DNA of 64,000 bases from Actinokineospora terrae (lineage in GTDB: Bacteria; Actinomycetota; Actinomycetes; Mycobacteriales; Pseudonocardiaceae), in contig NZ_FOGI01000013.1 in NCBI RefSeq assembly GCF_900111175.1, positions 184,356-248,355 of the forward strand, read 5' to 3'. The translations under genes and the position numbers were made by a program. The notes beneath the pieces are model-generated. The model did not search any database. It was not told the DNA's origin and saw only the letters and a list, made by a program, of their open reading frames with translations. This document shows positions 17,962 to 27,559 of this stretch, one piece after another; position 1 is the first letter of the stretch; each line of letters begins with the position of its first letter.

Positions 17962-18870
17962 GTGCTGCGAATCCACTTCGGCGTGGGTGACCTCGCGCGG
18001 GTCCGGATGGTGACCGGCCTGGGGGTGATCGCCGAGAGCGTGTTCGCCATCGACCTGTTCGGCAGGCCGGGCAGCGTGTTCGGCCGGTGGCGCAAGCGGG
18101 TCCGCAGCAGGCTCGGCGGCAGGCTCGAGGGCATCGAGCGCACGGTCCGCGAGCAGTTACCCCTGCAGGACTTACTCTGGCTCGTCGAGCGGCCGGAGGG
18201 CGGTGGCGGGCGCGGTGCCCTGCCCGCGTCCAGCAGGCACCTCGCCGAGGCCGTGTTCGAGTTCGGCAACGCCGCCGTCGTCCCGTACTGGGAGCAGGGC
18301 CTGGCGCACCTGCGCGCCGAGCGCGACGACCGCGGCCGGGTGGTCATCTCCGGCGGCATGGACCGCCTGCTCGGCAGCCTGCACCCCAGCCTGTACTGGG
18401 ACGCCCCGGTCCTCTACGTCTCCACCCCCGGCCCCGACCGCGACATCCACCTCGACGGCCAGGGCCTGCTGCTCAGCCCCGCGCTGTTCCTCGCCCCCCG
18501 CACCTGCGCCTTCGTCGACGCCGAGGACTCCGGCCCGCCGGTCCTGGCCTACTCCACCGCGTTCACCGCCGCCACCACCCCCGACGACGAGGACCGCGAC
18601 GACGCGGGCGGCCAGGCCCTCGGCAACCTCGTCGGCCACACCCGCGCCGCCGCCCTCCAGGTCCTCTCGGACAACTGCACCACCAGCGAACTGGCCGAGC
18701 GCCTCGGCATCTCCATCGCGGGCGCCAGCAAGCACGCGACCGTGCTGCGCAAGGCGGGCCTCATCCGCACCACCCGCCACCGCAACGCCGTCCTGCACAC
18801 CCTCACCCCCCTCGGTGTCGCCCTGCTGCAGCGCACCGTCCTGGTCAACCGAACCTCCATCCCCGCCTGA
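17962..18870 (+). CDS. ArsR-like winged-helix regulator with DUF5937-like N-terminus
   Basis: 302 residues. The N-terminal 200 residues start LRIHFGVGDLARVRM, the signature I associate with the actinobacterial DUF5937 family, and the C-terminal 80 form a winged helix (ALQVLSDNCTTSELAERLGISIAGASKHATVLRKAGLI). The start is GTG 17962, five bases after AGGGGG. Such proteins are single-component regulators of unknown ligand. It is 41 bp upstream of the MbtH gene and may share its transcript. Confidence 0.8.
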   Translation: MLRIHFGVGDLARVRMVTGLGVIAESVFAIDLFGRPGSVFGRWRKRVRSRLGGRLEGIERTVREQLPLQDLLWLVERPEGGGGRGALPASSRHLAEAVFEFGNAAVVPYWEQGLAHLRAERDDRGRVVISGGMDRLLGSLHPSLYWDAPVLYVSTPGPDRDIHLDGQGLLLSPALFLAPRTCAFVDAEDSGPPVLAYSTAFTAATTPDDEDRDDAGGQALGNLVGHTRAAALQVLSDNCTTSELAERLGISIAGASKHATVLRKAGLIRTTRHRNAVLHTLTPLGVALLQRTVLVNRTSIPA

Positions 18871-18911
18871 CCGTCCCCAGTGGACATCCAATCCCCGAGA
18901 GGAACATCCCC

Positions 18912-19124
18912 ATGACCACCAACCCCTTCGACGACCCCGACGGCACCTTCCTCGTCCTGGTCAACACCGAGGGCCAATACTCCCTCTGGCCCACCTTCGC
19001 CCCCACCCCCACCGGCTGGACCCCCACCCACGGCCCCACCACCCGAGCCGACGCCCTCGCCCACATCGACCACACCTGGGTCGACATGCGCCCGAACAGC
19101 CTGATAGAGGCCATGGGCCGTTGA
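18912..19124 (+). CDS. MbtH-like protein
   Basis: 70 residues with the whole family signature: NPFDDPDGTFLVLVNTEGQYSLWP, GWTPTHGPTTRADALAHI, and DMRPNSL at the end. MbtH-like proteins bind NRPS adenylation domains and are needed for their solubility or activity. This is the only one in the window and is probably the partner of the A domains at 1-9 kb and of the free-standing one at 10.7 kb. ATG 18912 follows GAGAGGAA. Confidence 0.95.
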   Translation: MTTNPFDDPDGTFLVLVNTEGQYSLWPTFAPTPTGWTPTHGPTTRADALAHIDHTWVDMRPNSLIEAMGR

Positions 19125-19135
19125 GGACCTCCACC

Positions 19136-19546
19136 GTGGAGTTCGTCGGTATCGAGCCGCTGGGCGAGATCGGCCAGATCGATGTCGTGCTCGACGAACT
19201 GGGCGAGGTCGACCTCCGCAACGACGGGGCGGTGGTGGGCATCCGGTTCCTCGCCCGCGCCAGGGCCTTGTCGGTGGTGGTCGACTTCTCGATCAGAGGA
19301 CGGGCCGTGTCGCTGGAGTTCGCCGACGCGGAGGTGATCCGCGCCGAACCCGACCTGCCGATGACCGTCGACCCGATCCACGGCCACGCGCTCCTGGTCG
19401 GCCTGCGCGCCTGGACCGCTCCGGGCGGCAGGCGCGGCTGCACGGTCGACACGACGATGATGTCGATCGACCTGTACCCGACCAGGGTCATCGCGACGGT
19501 CGACCAGGGCACGGGCGTCAGTCCGGGATGGCCTTCGCCGCGATGA
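19136..19546 (+). CDS. Hypothetical protein, 136 residues
   Basis: The GTG at 19136 follows GAGGA at good spacing, 11 bp after the MbtH stop; a TTG at 19121 in the same frame would overlap MbtH. The sequence is predominantly alternating beta strands (GAVVGIRFLARARALSVVVDFSI ... GRAVSLEFADAEVI) with no recognisable motif and no signal peptide. It overlaps the end of the convergent gene by 29 bp. Possibly co-transcribed with mbtH. Function unknown. Confidence 0.55.
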   Translation: MEFVGIEPLGEIGQIDVVLDELGEVDLRNDGAVVGIRFLARARALSVVVDFSIRGRAVSLEFADAEVIRAEPDLPMTVDPIHGHALLVGLRAWTAPGGRRGCTVDTTMMSIDLYPTRVIATVDQGTGVSPGWPSPR

Positions 19547-20084
19547 GCATGGGGCCGGAGGTGAGCAGGACGGTGACGGCCTTGCCGTTGCCCGCTACGA
19601 GGACCTCGCCGAAGCGGAACTGGGCTGGGACGCGCCGGTGGATCTCCTTGGGGATGGACAACCGCAGGTTCCGGTCGTCCTCCAGGTCGATCGCCACCGC
19701 ACCCACGACGTACTGGTCCACCTGAGCCACCCCCGTCGCCCACCCGGTGCGGGCGGCCGCCTCGGCCCGCGTGCGCCACCGCACCCGGTGGACCGCCCCC
19801 TCGACCGCGTAGAAGCTGCCCACCGTCGCGGCCAGCGTGATCCACAGGGTCTGGAACGTGGGCTGGTCCACGTGCCACCGCGCCAGGATGAACCCGAGCA
19901 GCATCGCCAGCACCACGGTCCCGAAACTCACCGACACCAGCGCACGCTTGCTCAACCGCGCCACGGCATCCGCCGCGTCCCGCTCCGTCATCAGGCGCGG
20001 GCGCGGCACGGTGATCTTCCCCAGGTCCGCAACCGCCCTCGCCTGAAACCTCTCCCGCGCCGCCTCGACCGCGAGATCGTCCAC
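19518..20084 (-). CDS. Hypothetical protein with two membrane helices
   Basis: 188 residues from GTG 20084, which has AGGGGG upstream; an ATG at 20144 would add 20 residues of poor quality. Residues about 50-105 hold two hydrophobic helices (VSVSFGTVVLAMLLGFILA and FQTLWITLAATVGSFYAVEGAV). The C-terminal half (QYVVGAVAIDLEDDRNLRLSIPKEIHR) resembles a small beta domain. No family recognised. Confidence 0.55.
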   Translation of the reverse strand: MDDLAVEAARERFQARAVADLGKITVPRPRLMTERDAADAVARLSKRALVSVSFGTVVLAMLLGFILARWHVDQPTFQTLWITLAATVGSFYAVEGAVHRVRWRTRAEAAARTGWATGVAQVDQYVVGAVAIDLEDDRNLRLSIPKEIHRRVPAQFRFGEVLVAGNGKAVTVLLTSGPMLIAAKAIPD

Positions 20085-20276
20085 CCCACACCCCCTGCTC
20101 GACACCCCGACGCCGCCATGATCAACGACCACCACCCGCCGCACCTCCGAAACCGGCCCGATTACGCCGAGTGGCGCAAAGCCCTGGCCGGACCGCTCAG
20201 TGGCGTCCGGATCGCCCCGTCTGGGCGTATCGGGGGTGCGGGCCTTCCCCTAGATTGGTCTGGACCATAACGCCGG

Positions 20277-21587
20277 GTGGAGGAGGGCCATGTCCTGGAA
20301 GAGGTGGGCACCGTCGTCGCTGTTGGGGCGGTGGCGGTCGGAGTGGCGGTTGTCGGGGTTCCCGCGCAGGCGCACGGCGGGGGCGGTGGGGTTCGCACGG
20401 TCGGGTACTACACGCAGTGGAGTCACCAGGACCGCGGGGTGCCTGTCCGCTACATCGTCGACAACGGCTCGGCGGCGAGGCTGACGCACCTCAACTACGC
20501 CTTCGGCCTGCTCGACGAACAAGGCAGCTGCGTCAGTTCAGACCCGGCGGCCGACTACCAGCGGTTGATCCCGGCGCGGGAATCCGTTAGTGGCAAGGCG
20601 GATCGGCCCGGTCAGGCGCTCGCGGGCAACCTCAACCAGCTCAAGCAGCTGAAGCAGAAGTTCCCGAAGCTGCGCGTCTACATCTCGCTCGGCGGCTGGA
20701 TCGGCTCCGCGTACTTCTCCAACGCCGCGCTGACCTCGCAGTCCCGCGCGGCGCATGTGCGGTCGTGCATTGACCTGTGGCTCAAGGGAAATCTCCCCGG
20801 CGCGCCCGCTGGTGCGGCCAAGGGGGTGTTCGACGGGATCGACCTGGACTGGGAGTGGCCCGCGACCGATGGCAACGTGGGCAACGTGGTTCGGCCTGAG
20901 GACAAGCAGAACTTCACCGCGTTGCTGCGCGAGTACCGCGTCCAGCTCGACCGGCAGGGGGCCAAGGACCGCAAGACCTATGACCTCACGGCGTTCCTGC
21001 CCGCCAACCGGGAGGCGATGGACCGCGGGTACGAGTTCGCCGAGGTGTACCGGCTGCTGACCTTCGCCACCGTGCAGGGCTACGACTACCACGGCGCCTG
21101 GGAACGGACCGCCAACCAGCAGTCGGCCCTGCGCGTCCCCGACGGCGACCCGACCACCCCCAAGGACAGCGGCGAGATCGTCGTCGACGCCCACCTGCAA
21201 CGCGGCGCCCCCCGAGACAAGATCACCCTCGGCGTCCCCTACTACGGCCGCGGCTGGACCGGCCTGCCCAACCAGAACAACGGCCTGTTCCAACAATCCA
21301 CCGGCCCCGCCCCTGGCACCTACGAAGCGGGCTACGACGACTACCGCACCCTCAAGGGCCTCCTGACGAGCGGCAAGTACACCCTGCACCGCGACACCAA
21401 GGCGGGCCACGCCTGGCTCTTCAACGGCACCACCTTCTGGACCTACGACGACCCGACCGAACTCACCCGCAAGGGCCGCTACATCCGCGACCGCAGTCTC
21501 GGCGGCGCCATGATCTGGTCCCTCGACGGCGACACACCCCAGGGCGAACTGATCCGCGCGCTCAGCACCGGCCTGCACCGACGCTGA
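20277..21587 (+). CDS. Secreted GH18 chitinase, probable frameshift in the signal peptide
   Basis: Residues from about 40 onward are a GH18 catalytic barrel: VGYYTQWS, a SLGGW strand, the catalytic DGIDLDWEWP (Glu codon 20853), QGYDYHGAWE, VPYYGRGW, and the final MIWSLDGD. It should hydrolyse chitin outside the cell. The only start in the catalytic frame near a ribosome-binding site is poor (GTG 20277 or 20304) and gives an uncharged start. The strong site GGAGGAGG is placed for ATG 20290 in another frame (MSWKRWAPSSLL), a classic basic n-region. One extra G in the GGGG run at 20325-20328 would join this to the hydrophobic AVAVGVAVVGVPAQA, a normal signal peptide. So either the gene is frameshifted or the sequence has lost one base. 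Confidence 0.85.
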   Translation: MEEGHVLEEVGTVVAVGAVAVGVAVVGVPAQAHGGGGGVRTVGYYTQWSHQDRGVPVRYIVDNGSAARLTHLNYAFGLLDEQGSCVSSDPAADYQRLIPARESVSGKADRPGQALAGNLNQLKQLKQKFPKLRVYISLGGWIGSAYFSNAALTSQSRAAHVRSCIDLWLKGNLPGAPAGAAKGVFDGIDLDWEWPATDGNVGNVVRPEDKQNFTALLREYRVQLDRQGAKDRKTYDLTAFLPANREAMDRGYEFAEVYRLLTFATVQGYDYHGAWERTANQQSALRVPDGDPTTPKDSGEIVVDAHLQRGAPRDKITLGVPYYGRGWTGLPNQNNGLFQQSTGPAPGTYEAGYDDYRTLKGLLTSGKYTLHRDTKAGHAWLFNGTTFWTYDDPTELTRKGRYIRDRSLGGAMIWSLDGDTPQGELIRALSTGLHRR

Positions 21588-21613
21588 GGTTGTTCTCCGG
21601 CACAAGCCACTGA

Positions 21614-21659
21614 CCGCCCAGGGAGCGACGTCCACATCGGAACGTCGCTCCCTGGGCGG
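21614..21659. terminator. Strong bidirectional terminator between convergent genes
   Basis: A perfect 18-bp inverted repeat (21614-21631 and 21642-21659, CCGCCCAGGG... arms) with a 10-base loop lies between the converging chitinase and M28 peptidase genes. It ends 5 bp before the peptidase stop codon on the minus strand. Confidence 0.85.
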
Positions 21660-21664
21660 AGACT

Positions 21665-23737
21665 TCAGCTTTCGGCGGAGCGGGCCGCGGTGTCCAGGGA
21701 CTTCGTGAGGGTGCGGAGCCAGCGGGTGGCCGTCGCCGGGTCGTTCTGGTCGAGGGGCTCGTTGACGCCGGGCAGGACCTTGACCGCGTAGCCGGTGTAG
21801 GTGCCGGGGGTGTAGATCTGGTGCCGGTACCACGGGCGGTTCGGCAGGCCCTCGGTCCGGGTGAGGGCGCGTTCCTGGGCCAGCAGTGACCTGTTGAGCC
21901 GGGAGAGCCGGTCGCCGCCGAGGTCGCGTTCTCGCAGCAATCTGTCCCGAGTGGACTCCAGCCTTTCCGTGGCGCGCAACCACTCCTGAGCCGCCTTGGT
22001 CGCCGCCCGGACGTCTACGCCGCGTTTGCCCGCGGCTTCGAGGTAGGTGAGGGTCTCGCGTGCGTAGTCGGAGTAGTTGAACGGGATCACGTCGGCCTGG
22101 GCCAGGCGGAGGCCGAGTAGGCCGGTGGTCTTGGCGGCGGTGGACTGGTAGCGCGCGCCGGGGTCGAGGAAGCGGTGGGTGAACTGGGGGTCGTCGATGG
22201 TGCTGTGGTAATTGCCGTTGGGGGAGTGGAAGCCGATGTCGGCCGAGGCGACGCCCAAGCGGTCCAGGAAGGCCGTGTAGTCGGAGCCGCTGCCCAGGCG
22301 GCCGGGGGTCGTGGCGCCCTGGGCGGCCCAGTTGTCGTGGACCGTGCCGCCCGCGGGGTCGGGGACGGACCGGGTGACCGCCGTGATCAGGTCGTCCAGC
22401 GCGGGAACCGCCGCCGCGCCGAAGGACCGGCCCGCGGTGCCGTCCATGTTCAGGTAGGCGACCGCGCCCCGCCGCAGTTCGGGCGCCAGCTGCTCCACCC
22501 ACTCGGTCGAGCCGAGCAGCCCGTACTCCTCGCCGTCCCAGCCCGCGATGACGATGGTCCGCTCCGGGCGCCAGCCGGTCTTGAGCAGCCGGGAGAGCCC
22601 GTAGGCGATCTGCAGGGCCGAGGTCCACCCGCTGGTGTTGTCGGTGCTGCCGTACACCCAGGCGTCCCGGTGGGCGCCGATGACGACCTTCTCGTCCGGG
22701 TGGGTGCGGCCCTTGATCTCGGTGATGACGTTGTCCACCGGCACCTGCCGGTAGTCGATGTCCAGGTCCAGGTGCGCCTCGGTCGGGCCGGGTCCGACGC
22801 GGTACGGGAAGTCCAGCCCGCCCTGCCAGGTCGTGGGCACCGCCGGGCCGCCCAGCGCGCGCAGCAGGTGCTGGGCCTCGCCGTAGGAGATCGGGGTGGT
22901 CGGGATGCGGGGCAGGTTGTCCGCGTCGTCCGGGTCGATCCGGTCGGTGCCGGGCACGGACGGTTCGCCCGGGGTCAGCGGGTCACCGGGGTACTGGAAG
23001 ATGTACTGCACGCTGCCGCGCTGGATCGCGTCCGCGGGCCGCCACGGGCCATCGGGGTAGACCGGGCCGCGCACGAACCCGTCGTCCTTGGGGTCGGAGT
23101 AGATGATCAGCCCCTTGGCGCCGTGCTCCTGCGCGACCTTCGACTTGACGCCCCGGAAGCTGCCGCCGTAGCGGGCCAGCACGATCTTGTCCCGGACGTC
23201 GACGCCGAACTCGGCGAGCCGCTGGTAGTCCTCGGGCAGGCCGTAGTTGGCATAGACCACCTGACCGGTGACGTCCCCGGCGGGCGAGTACGCGTTGTAA
23301 CCGACCACGGCCTCGTCCAGGTGCTCCTGACCCGGGTAGGGCTTCTCCTTGACGCTCAGCACGCGCCTGGTCGGGGCGGTGATCTCCACCTTGATGTCCT
23401 TGGGCACCGACGTGTACACGGAGTAGCGGGCATGGCGGGCGGGCAGCCCCCACTCCCGCAACCTCCGCGTCGCGTACTCACCGGAAACCCGGTTGCCCTC
23501 CGTCCCGACGAGCTGCGGCCGCGCCGACAACGCCGTGTTCACCGCGAGCGCCTGCGCGGGATCGATGGCGGCCAGGAAGTCCTTCTCCACCCGCCGTTGT
23601 GCGGCGGAGTGAGCGGCGGTGAACCCGAGCAGGGATCCGTCCTGCGCGGCAGCGGGCCCCACGGCCAGTGAGGAGACAACCCCCACCACGACCACGCCCG
23701 CGACAACCTTGGAACTGCGCTGGGTGATACTTCGCAT
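21665..23737 (-). CDS. Secreted M28B peptidase (glutamate carboxypeptidase II-like)
   Basis: 690 residues from ATG 23737. The N-terminus is a signal peptide (MRSITQRSSK, hydrophobic core, AVGPAAAQ cleavage). A PA domain follows (about 100-300), then the M28 zinc domain: GAHRDAW with STDNTSG, the DGEEYGLLGS catalytic/metal glutamates, YLNMDG, and a last His in GFHSPNGNYHSTIDD. The C-terminal 150 residues form the helical dimerisation domain typical of PSMA/transferrin-receptor-like proteins. All expected zinc ligands are present, so it should be an active extracellular carboxy- or aminopeptidase. It converges on the chitinase gene and shares its terminator. Confidence 0.92.
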   Translation of the reverse strand: MRSITQRSSKVVAGVVVVGVVSSLAVGPAAAQDGSLLGFTAAHSAAQRRVEKDFLAAIDPAQALAVNTALSARPQLVGTEGNRVSGEYATRRLREWGLPARHARYSVYTSVPKDIKVEITAPTRRVLSVKEKPYPGQEHLDEAVVGYNAYSPAGDVTGQVVYANYGLPEDYQRLAEFGVDVRDKIVLARYGGSFRGVKSKVAQEHGAKGLIIYSDPKDDGFVRGPVYPDGPWRPADAIQRGSVQYIFQYPGDPLTPGEPSVPGTDRIDPDDADNLPRIPTTPISYGEAQHLLRALGGPAVPTTWQGGLDFPYRVGPGPTEAHLDLDIDYRQVPVDNVITEIKGRTHPDEKVVIGAHRDAWVYGSTDNTSGWTSALQIAYGLSRLLKTGWRPERTIVIAGWDGEEYGLLGSTEWVEQLAPELRRGAVAYLNMDGTAGRSFGAAAVPALDDLITAVTRSVPDPAGGTVHDNWAAQGATTPGRLGSGSDYTAFLDRLGVASADIGFHSPNGNYHSTIDDPQFTHRFLDPGARYQSTAAKTTGLLGLRLAQADVIPFNYSDYARETLTYLEAAGKRGVDVRAATKAAQEWLRATERLESTRDRLLRERDLGGDRLSRLNRSLLAQERALTRTEGLPNRPWYRHQIYTPGTYTGYAVKVLPGVNEPLDQNDPATATRWLRTLTKSLDTAARSAES

Positions 23738-24183
23738 CCACCCAGTCAGCCACCTCCCCGTTGCGCGCGGTACCCACTGATCGTCCGGTGTCCTACCAGG
23801 TGGACATCCCGGAACACCCGGACTCCCACCCGAGGCGGCTGACGCCCGGGCCATCAACCGGCCGTCACCACTGATGGCGGAGGCGAATACCTTCCCAGAG
23901 GTGTCTCGGCAAGCACTGCTCATGCGCGTGGATCGGCCGTGGACTGGCGGGGCGGCGTACAGTGCGGGTACCCGCGATGTCGTGGCGCGGCTCCGCAGCA
24001 TGAGCGACCCCAGCCTGGTGGACGGGCTGGAGGCAGGAGCGCCGGGATGGTCGTGGAGCGGTCCGGTTCGCCGGTGGGGGTCTTCGTTCCCCAGTGTTAG
24101 CCCGGGCCTCATCGTGCCCCGATCCACCTCTTCGCAGAGCCGCTGGCGGACCCGTCTCGGCCTGGCCCAACCAGAGAGCTCCC
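23738..24183. other. Divergent intergenic region, 446 bp
   Basis: Lies between the divergent M28 peptidase and ATP-grasp genes and must hold both promoters. Long frames cross it on both strands, but none has a convincing start, codon bias or homology. A TANNNT box (TACAGT near 23959) is seen without a matching -35 element. No repeats stand out. Confidence 0.4.
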
Positions 24184-25386
24184 ATGCAGCCGTCCGTCCT
24201 GCTCGCGCCCGTCGTCCGTGCTCCCCGCTCGCTCACCGACGTGTACGGCCCGGGGGTCGCGCTCTGCGCCCGGCCGGAGCTGGAGGTCGGCGTGCGCGCG
24301 GGCGCGAACCGGCACACCCGCGACGTCGTCTCCGCCCGGCCGATCGCGGTCGCCGCCGAGACGCCGGTGATCTGCAGCGCGGGTGGGACGGGTCCGGAAC
24401 TGCTGGCCCACCTGCGTGACAGCGGGCTCCCGGTCGGGGTGGACCTGCGGGAGTTCCGCAGTGAGGCCGAGTTCGCGGCGCGGGTGCGGGAGGCGGTCGC
24501 CGACGGGGTGCTGCTGGCGATGGAGTACCCGCAGCCGGTCGCGCTGTGCCCGGACGCCAGCGCGCTCAAGACGGCGGGGCTCGTCGGCCACCTGAACAAC
24601 AAGGCGAGCATCAACACCCTCGTCGACCCGCGGTTCCGGGCCCGGCGCACCGTCGTGGCCCGCGGCGACCTGGCGGCGGCGACCCCGGTCGGCGAGTCCT
24701 GGGTGCTCAAGGCGGCCACCGACGACGCGCACGGCGGCAGCCTCGACGTGTACCTGCACGTGGCGGGGGAGCCGGTCGCGCTGCCCGCGTTCACCGGGGT
24801 GCTCGCGGAGTGCGTGATCGAGGAGTACCTGCCCATCCGGCACAACTGGGGCATCCAGCTCTACGTCGGCCCGGACGCGACGGCGCGGCTGCTGGCCATC
24901 ACCGAGCAGCGCATCGACGCGGTCGGCATCTACGCGGGCGGCCGGTTCGGCCCGGTCACCGCGCCGCCCGCCGAGCTGCTGGCCGAGTGCCTCGCCATCA
25001 CCCAGCGCGCCGCCGACCTCGGCTACCGCGGCCTGTGCAGCCTCGACTGCGCGTCGACCAGCACCGGCGGACTGGCCGTGCTCGACCTGAACTTCCGCAT
25101 CACCGGCGGGTCGATCCCGCTCCTGGCCATCCAGGCCATCCGCCCCGACACCGTCGACCAGCCCGCCGAGTCCCTGAAGCTGACCGCCCCCGTCCCGCTC
25201 ACCGACCTCCTCACCCCGCTACGCCCCGCCCTCGCCGCAGGCACCCTCCTCATCACCAGCGGCCACGACACCACCCGAACCGACAACCCCGTCCCCCATA
25301 GCACCCTCCAACTCCTCCTACTGGGCGACGACCCGGACGAACTCGCCGTCCGCCGGGTTGCCCTGGAGAGCCGGTTCGCCCACTGA
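24184..25386 (+). CDS. ATP-grasp domain enzyme with pre-ATP-grasp N-terminus
   Basis: 400 residues. The N-terminal 135 residues look like a pre-ATP-grasp Rossmann domain (TPVICSAGGTGPELLAHL). The C-terminal part has ATP-grasp features: NNKASINTLV, WVLKAATDDAHGGSLDV (nucleotide-binding Lys), CVIEEYLP, and the metal-binding SLDC ... VLDLNFRITGG near residue 305. Such enzymes ligate a carboxylate to an amine, for example in peptide or amide formation. The start is ATG 24184 after AGAGAG. It stands alone, so its substrate cannot be guessed; an amino-acid ligase of a small peptide pathway is one possibility. Confidence 0.75.
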   Translation: MQPSVLLAPVVRAPRSLTDVYGPGVALCARPELEVGVRAGANRHTRDVVSARPIAVAAETPVICSAGGTGPELLAHLRDSGLPVGVDLREFRSEAEFAARVREAVADGVLLAMEYPQPVALCPDASALKTAGLVGHLNNKASINTLVDPRFRARRTVVARGDLAAATPVGESWVLKAATDDAHGGSLDVYLHVAGEPVALPAFTGVLAECVIEEYLPIRHNWGIQLYVGPDATARLLAITEQRIDAVGIYAGGRFGPVTAPPAELLAECLAITQRAADLGYRGLCSLDCASTSTGGLAVLDLNFRITGGSIPLLAIQAIRPDTVDQPAESLKLTAPVPLTDLLTPLRPALAAGTLLITSGHDTTRTDNPVPHSTLQLLLLGDDPDELAVRRVALESRFAH

Positions 25387-25447
25387 CCTGCGCGCAGTGG
25401 TCCGTGCGGCGGATGGCATTCCCGCGGGGTGGCCCCACCCTGGGGTG

Positions 25448-27556
25448 ATGGATGACGTGCCGGGCCTGGTTGTGTCGAACACGCTGTCCGGCACGGTCTT
25501 CGGGTCCGTGGTGCAGGCCGGGGTCGTGACCGTGGCGGTCGGGCCGGTCCCGGTGCTCCCGCGGCAGCTTCCGGCGGCCACGCCCCACTTCGTCGGTCGC
25601 CGTGCGGAACTGGCGGAACTCGACGGACTGGTCGACGGGGCGGCGAACGCGGTGGTCGTGTCTGCGGTGGACGGCACCGCGGGCATCGGGAAGACCGCGT
25701 TGGCGTTGCGCTGGGCGAACGCGGTCCAGCACCGCTTCCCCGATGGCCAGTTGTACGCCGACCTGGCGGGGTTCGGCCTGCGGGAGCCCGTGTCGTGTGC
25801 CGCGGTGCTGGACGGCTTCCTCACGGCGCTGGGGGTCCAGGCGGCCCAGGTGCCCGCGGGCCTGAACGCCAAGTGCGGCCTGTACCGGAGCCTGTTGCAC
25901 GGTCGGCGGGTGATGATCGTGCTCGACAACGCCAGGGACAGCGGTCACGTGCGACCGCTGCTGCCGGGCACCGCGGGGAGTCTGGTCCTGGTCACCAGCC
26001 GCAACGCGATGGGCGGACTGGTCGCTCGGGACGGCGCTTGGCGGTTGCCGCTCGGCCTGCTCACGCACGAGGACGTCCTTGCCCTGCTCGAACGGCGCCT
26101 CGGCGCGGCGCGGGTGGCGCGGGAGCGGAACGCGGCCCTCGCACTGGCCAGGCGGTGCGCCGGACTACCGCTTGCGCTGAGCATCGTCGCCGCCCGTGCG
26201 GCGAGCCGTCCCGATGTCCGACTGGGCGACCTGGCCGAGGAACTGGCCGACGAGGACGCCGTTCTCGACGGCCTCGACCTCCACGAGTCCGATGTGGACG
26301 TACGCACGGTCTTCTCCTGGTCGTACCGGGCGCTGTCCCCGCAGGTGCGGGCGGTCTTCCGGCTGCTCGGCCTGCACCGGAGCACCGACATCAGCGGTAC
26401 CGCCGTGGCGAGTCTCGCAGGGCAGCCGGTGCGCCGCACTCGTGGTCAGCTCGACCGGCTGGTCGCGGCCGGGTTGCTGGAGCAGCACGGTGCGGACCGG
26501 TACCGGATGCACGACCTCATGCGGGTCTACGCGGCCGAACTCTCGCGTTCCCTGGACGCGGACGACCGCAGCGCCGCACTGCACCGCTTGTTCGACCACT
26601 ACGTGCACTCGGCGTGGTCAGCCGACGAGCAGCTGTACCCCTACCGAGGTGGAACGCTTCCCGGTGGACCTCGCGACGGCGCCATCATCGACGCACCCAC
26701 CGACTACGACAGCGCGCTCGGCTGGTTCACCACCGAACACGCGACCCTGGTGACTGCGGTCGAGCACGCGGCGGCAGCGGGGTTCGACGCCCACGCATGG
26801 CACCTGTCCCGGTGGCTGTCGACCTACCTCGACCGGAGCGGGCACTGGGAGGACTACGTCGGCGTCCTGCGCGCGGCGGCGGATGCTGCCACCCGGCTCG
26901 GTGACCGGTCGATGCTCGCGCAGACCTTGCGGCGACTGGGACGCGCCAACCTCCTGCGGCGGGAGTTCGACGAGGCACTGAGCTGCTGCGCTCGCGCCCT
27001 GCGGATCCATCAGGAGACGGGCGACAGCGAGGGCATGGCCCGCGCGTACCGCAACATCGCGATGATCCACCAAGAGCGGGGGGACTACGACGGCGCGCTC
27101 GCCAACGCGACGCGATCCCGTGACCTGTTCCGGCTCACGGGCAACAGATCCGGCGAGGCCAGGGCCTTGCACGCACTCGCGTGGTGCGGCGCCGAATCCG
27201 GCCAGTACGCGCAGGCATTGGTCCACTCCCGTAGTGCCATCGGCATGTTCGAGTCGCTGGAAGCCGCCGACCACCAAGGCCAGGCCAGCGCCGTGGAGGT
27301 GCAGGCTTATGTGTTGCACCGCACCGTACACCGAGAAGAGTGCGTCGAGCATTACCGGCGAGTGATCCAGCTGTGGCGGCGGCTCGGGAACCGCTTCTAC
27401 GAGGCAGGAACCCTCAAACGCCTAGGCGTCGTGTACCGGGAACTCGGCGACGTGGACTCGGCCAGGGACGCGTGGAGCCGTGCTGTCGAGATCTTCGCGG
27501 AGTTGGGCCACGACGAAGCTGAGGTGGTCAGGCGGGGACTCGCCGATCTCGGCTAG
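25448..27556 (+). CDS. STAND-type NTPase regulator with TPR repeats
   Basis: 702 residues from ATG 25448. The first 40 residues carry the NTLSGTVFGSVVQAGVV motif, a short glycine-rich leader common on actinobacterial NB-ARC/TPR proteins. Then come an NB-ARC domain (P-loop GTAGIGKTAL near residue 76, MIVLDNARDSGHV, GLPLALSIVAARA) and, from about residue 420, TPR repeats (MLAQTLRRLGRANLLRREFDEALSC, GMARAYRNIAMIHQERGDYDGAL and others). There is no DNA-binding domain at the N-terminus, unlike the SARP at 16 kb, so it is more likely a signal-sensing scaffold or regulator acting through protein contacts. Confidence 0.85.
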   Translation: MDDVPGLVVSNTLSGTVFGSVVQAGVVTVAVGPVPVLPRQLPAATPHFVGRRAELAELDGLVDGAANAVVVSAVDGTAGIGKTALALRWANAVQHRFPDGQLYADLAGFGLREPVSCAAVLDGFLTALGVQAAQVPAGLNAKCGLYRSLLHGRRVMIVLDNARDSGHVRPLLPGTAGSLVLVTSRNAMGGLVARDGAWRLPLGLLTHEDVLALLERRLGAARVARERNAALALARRCAGLPLALSIVAARAASRPDVRLGDLAEELADEDAVLDGLDLHESDVDVRTVFSWSYRALSPQVRAVFRLLGLHRSTDISGTAVASLAGQPVRRTRGQLDRLVAAGLLEQHGADRYRMHDLMRVYAAELSRSLDADDRSAALHRLFDHYVHSAWSADEQLYPYRGGTLPGGPRDGAIIDAPTDYDSALGWFTTEHATLVTAVEHAAAAGFDAHAWHLSRWLSTYLDRSGHWEDYVGVLRAAADAATRLGDRSMLAQTLRRLGRANLLRREFDEALSCCARALRIHQETGDSEGMARAYRNIAMIHQERGDYDGALANATRSRDLFRLTGNRSGEARALHALAWCGAESGQYAQALVHSRSAIGMFESLEAADHQGQASAVEVQAYVLHRTVHREECVEHYRRVIQLWRRLGNRFYEAGTLKRLGVVYRELGDVDSARDAWSRAVEIFAELGHDEAEVVRRGLADLG

Positions 27557-27559
27557 TGG

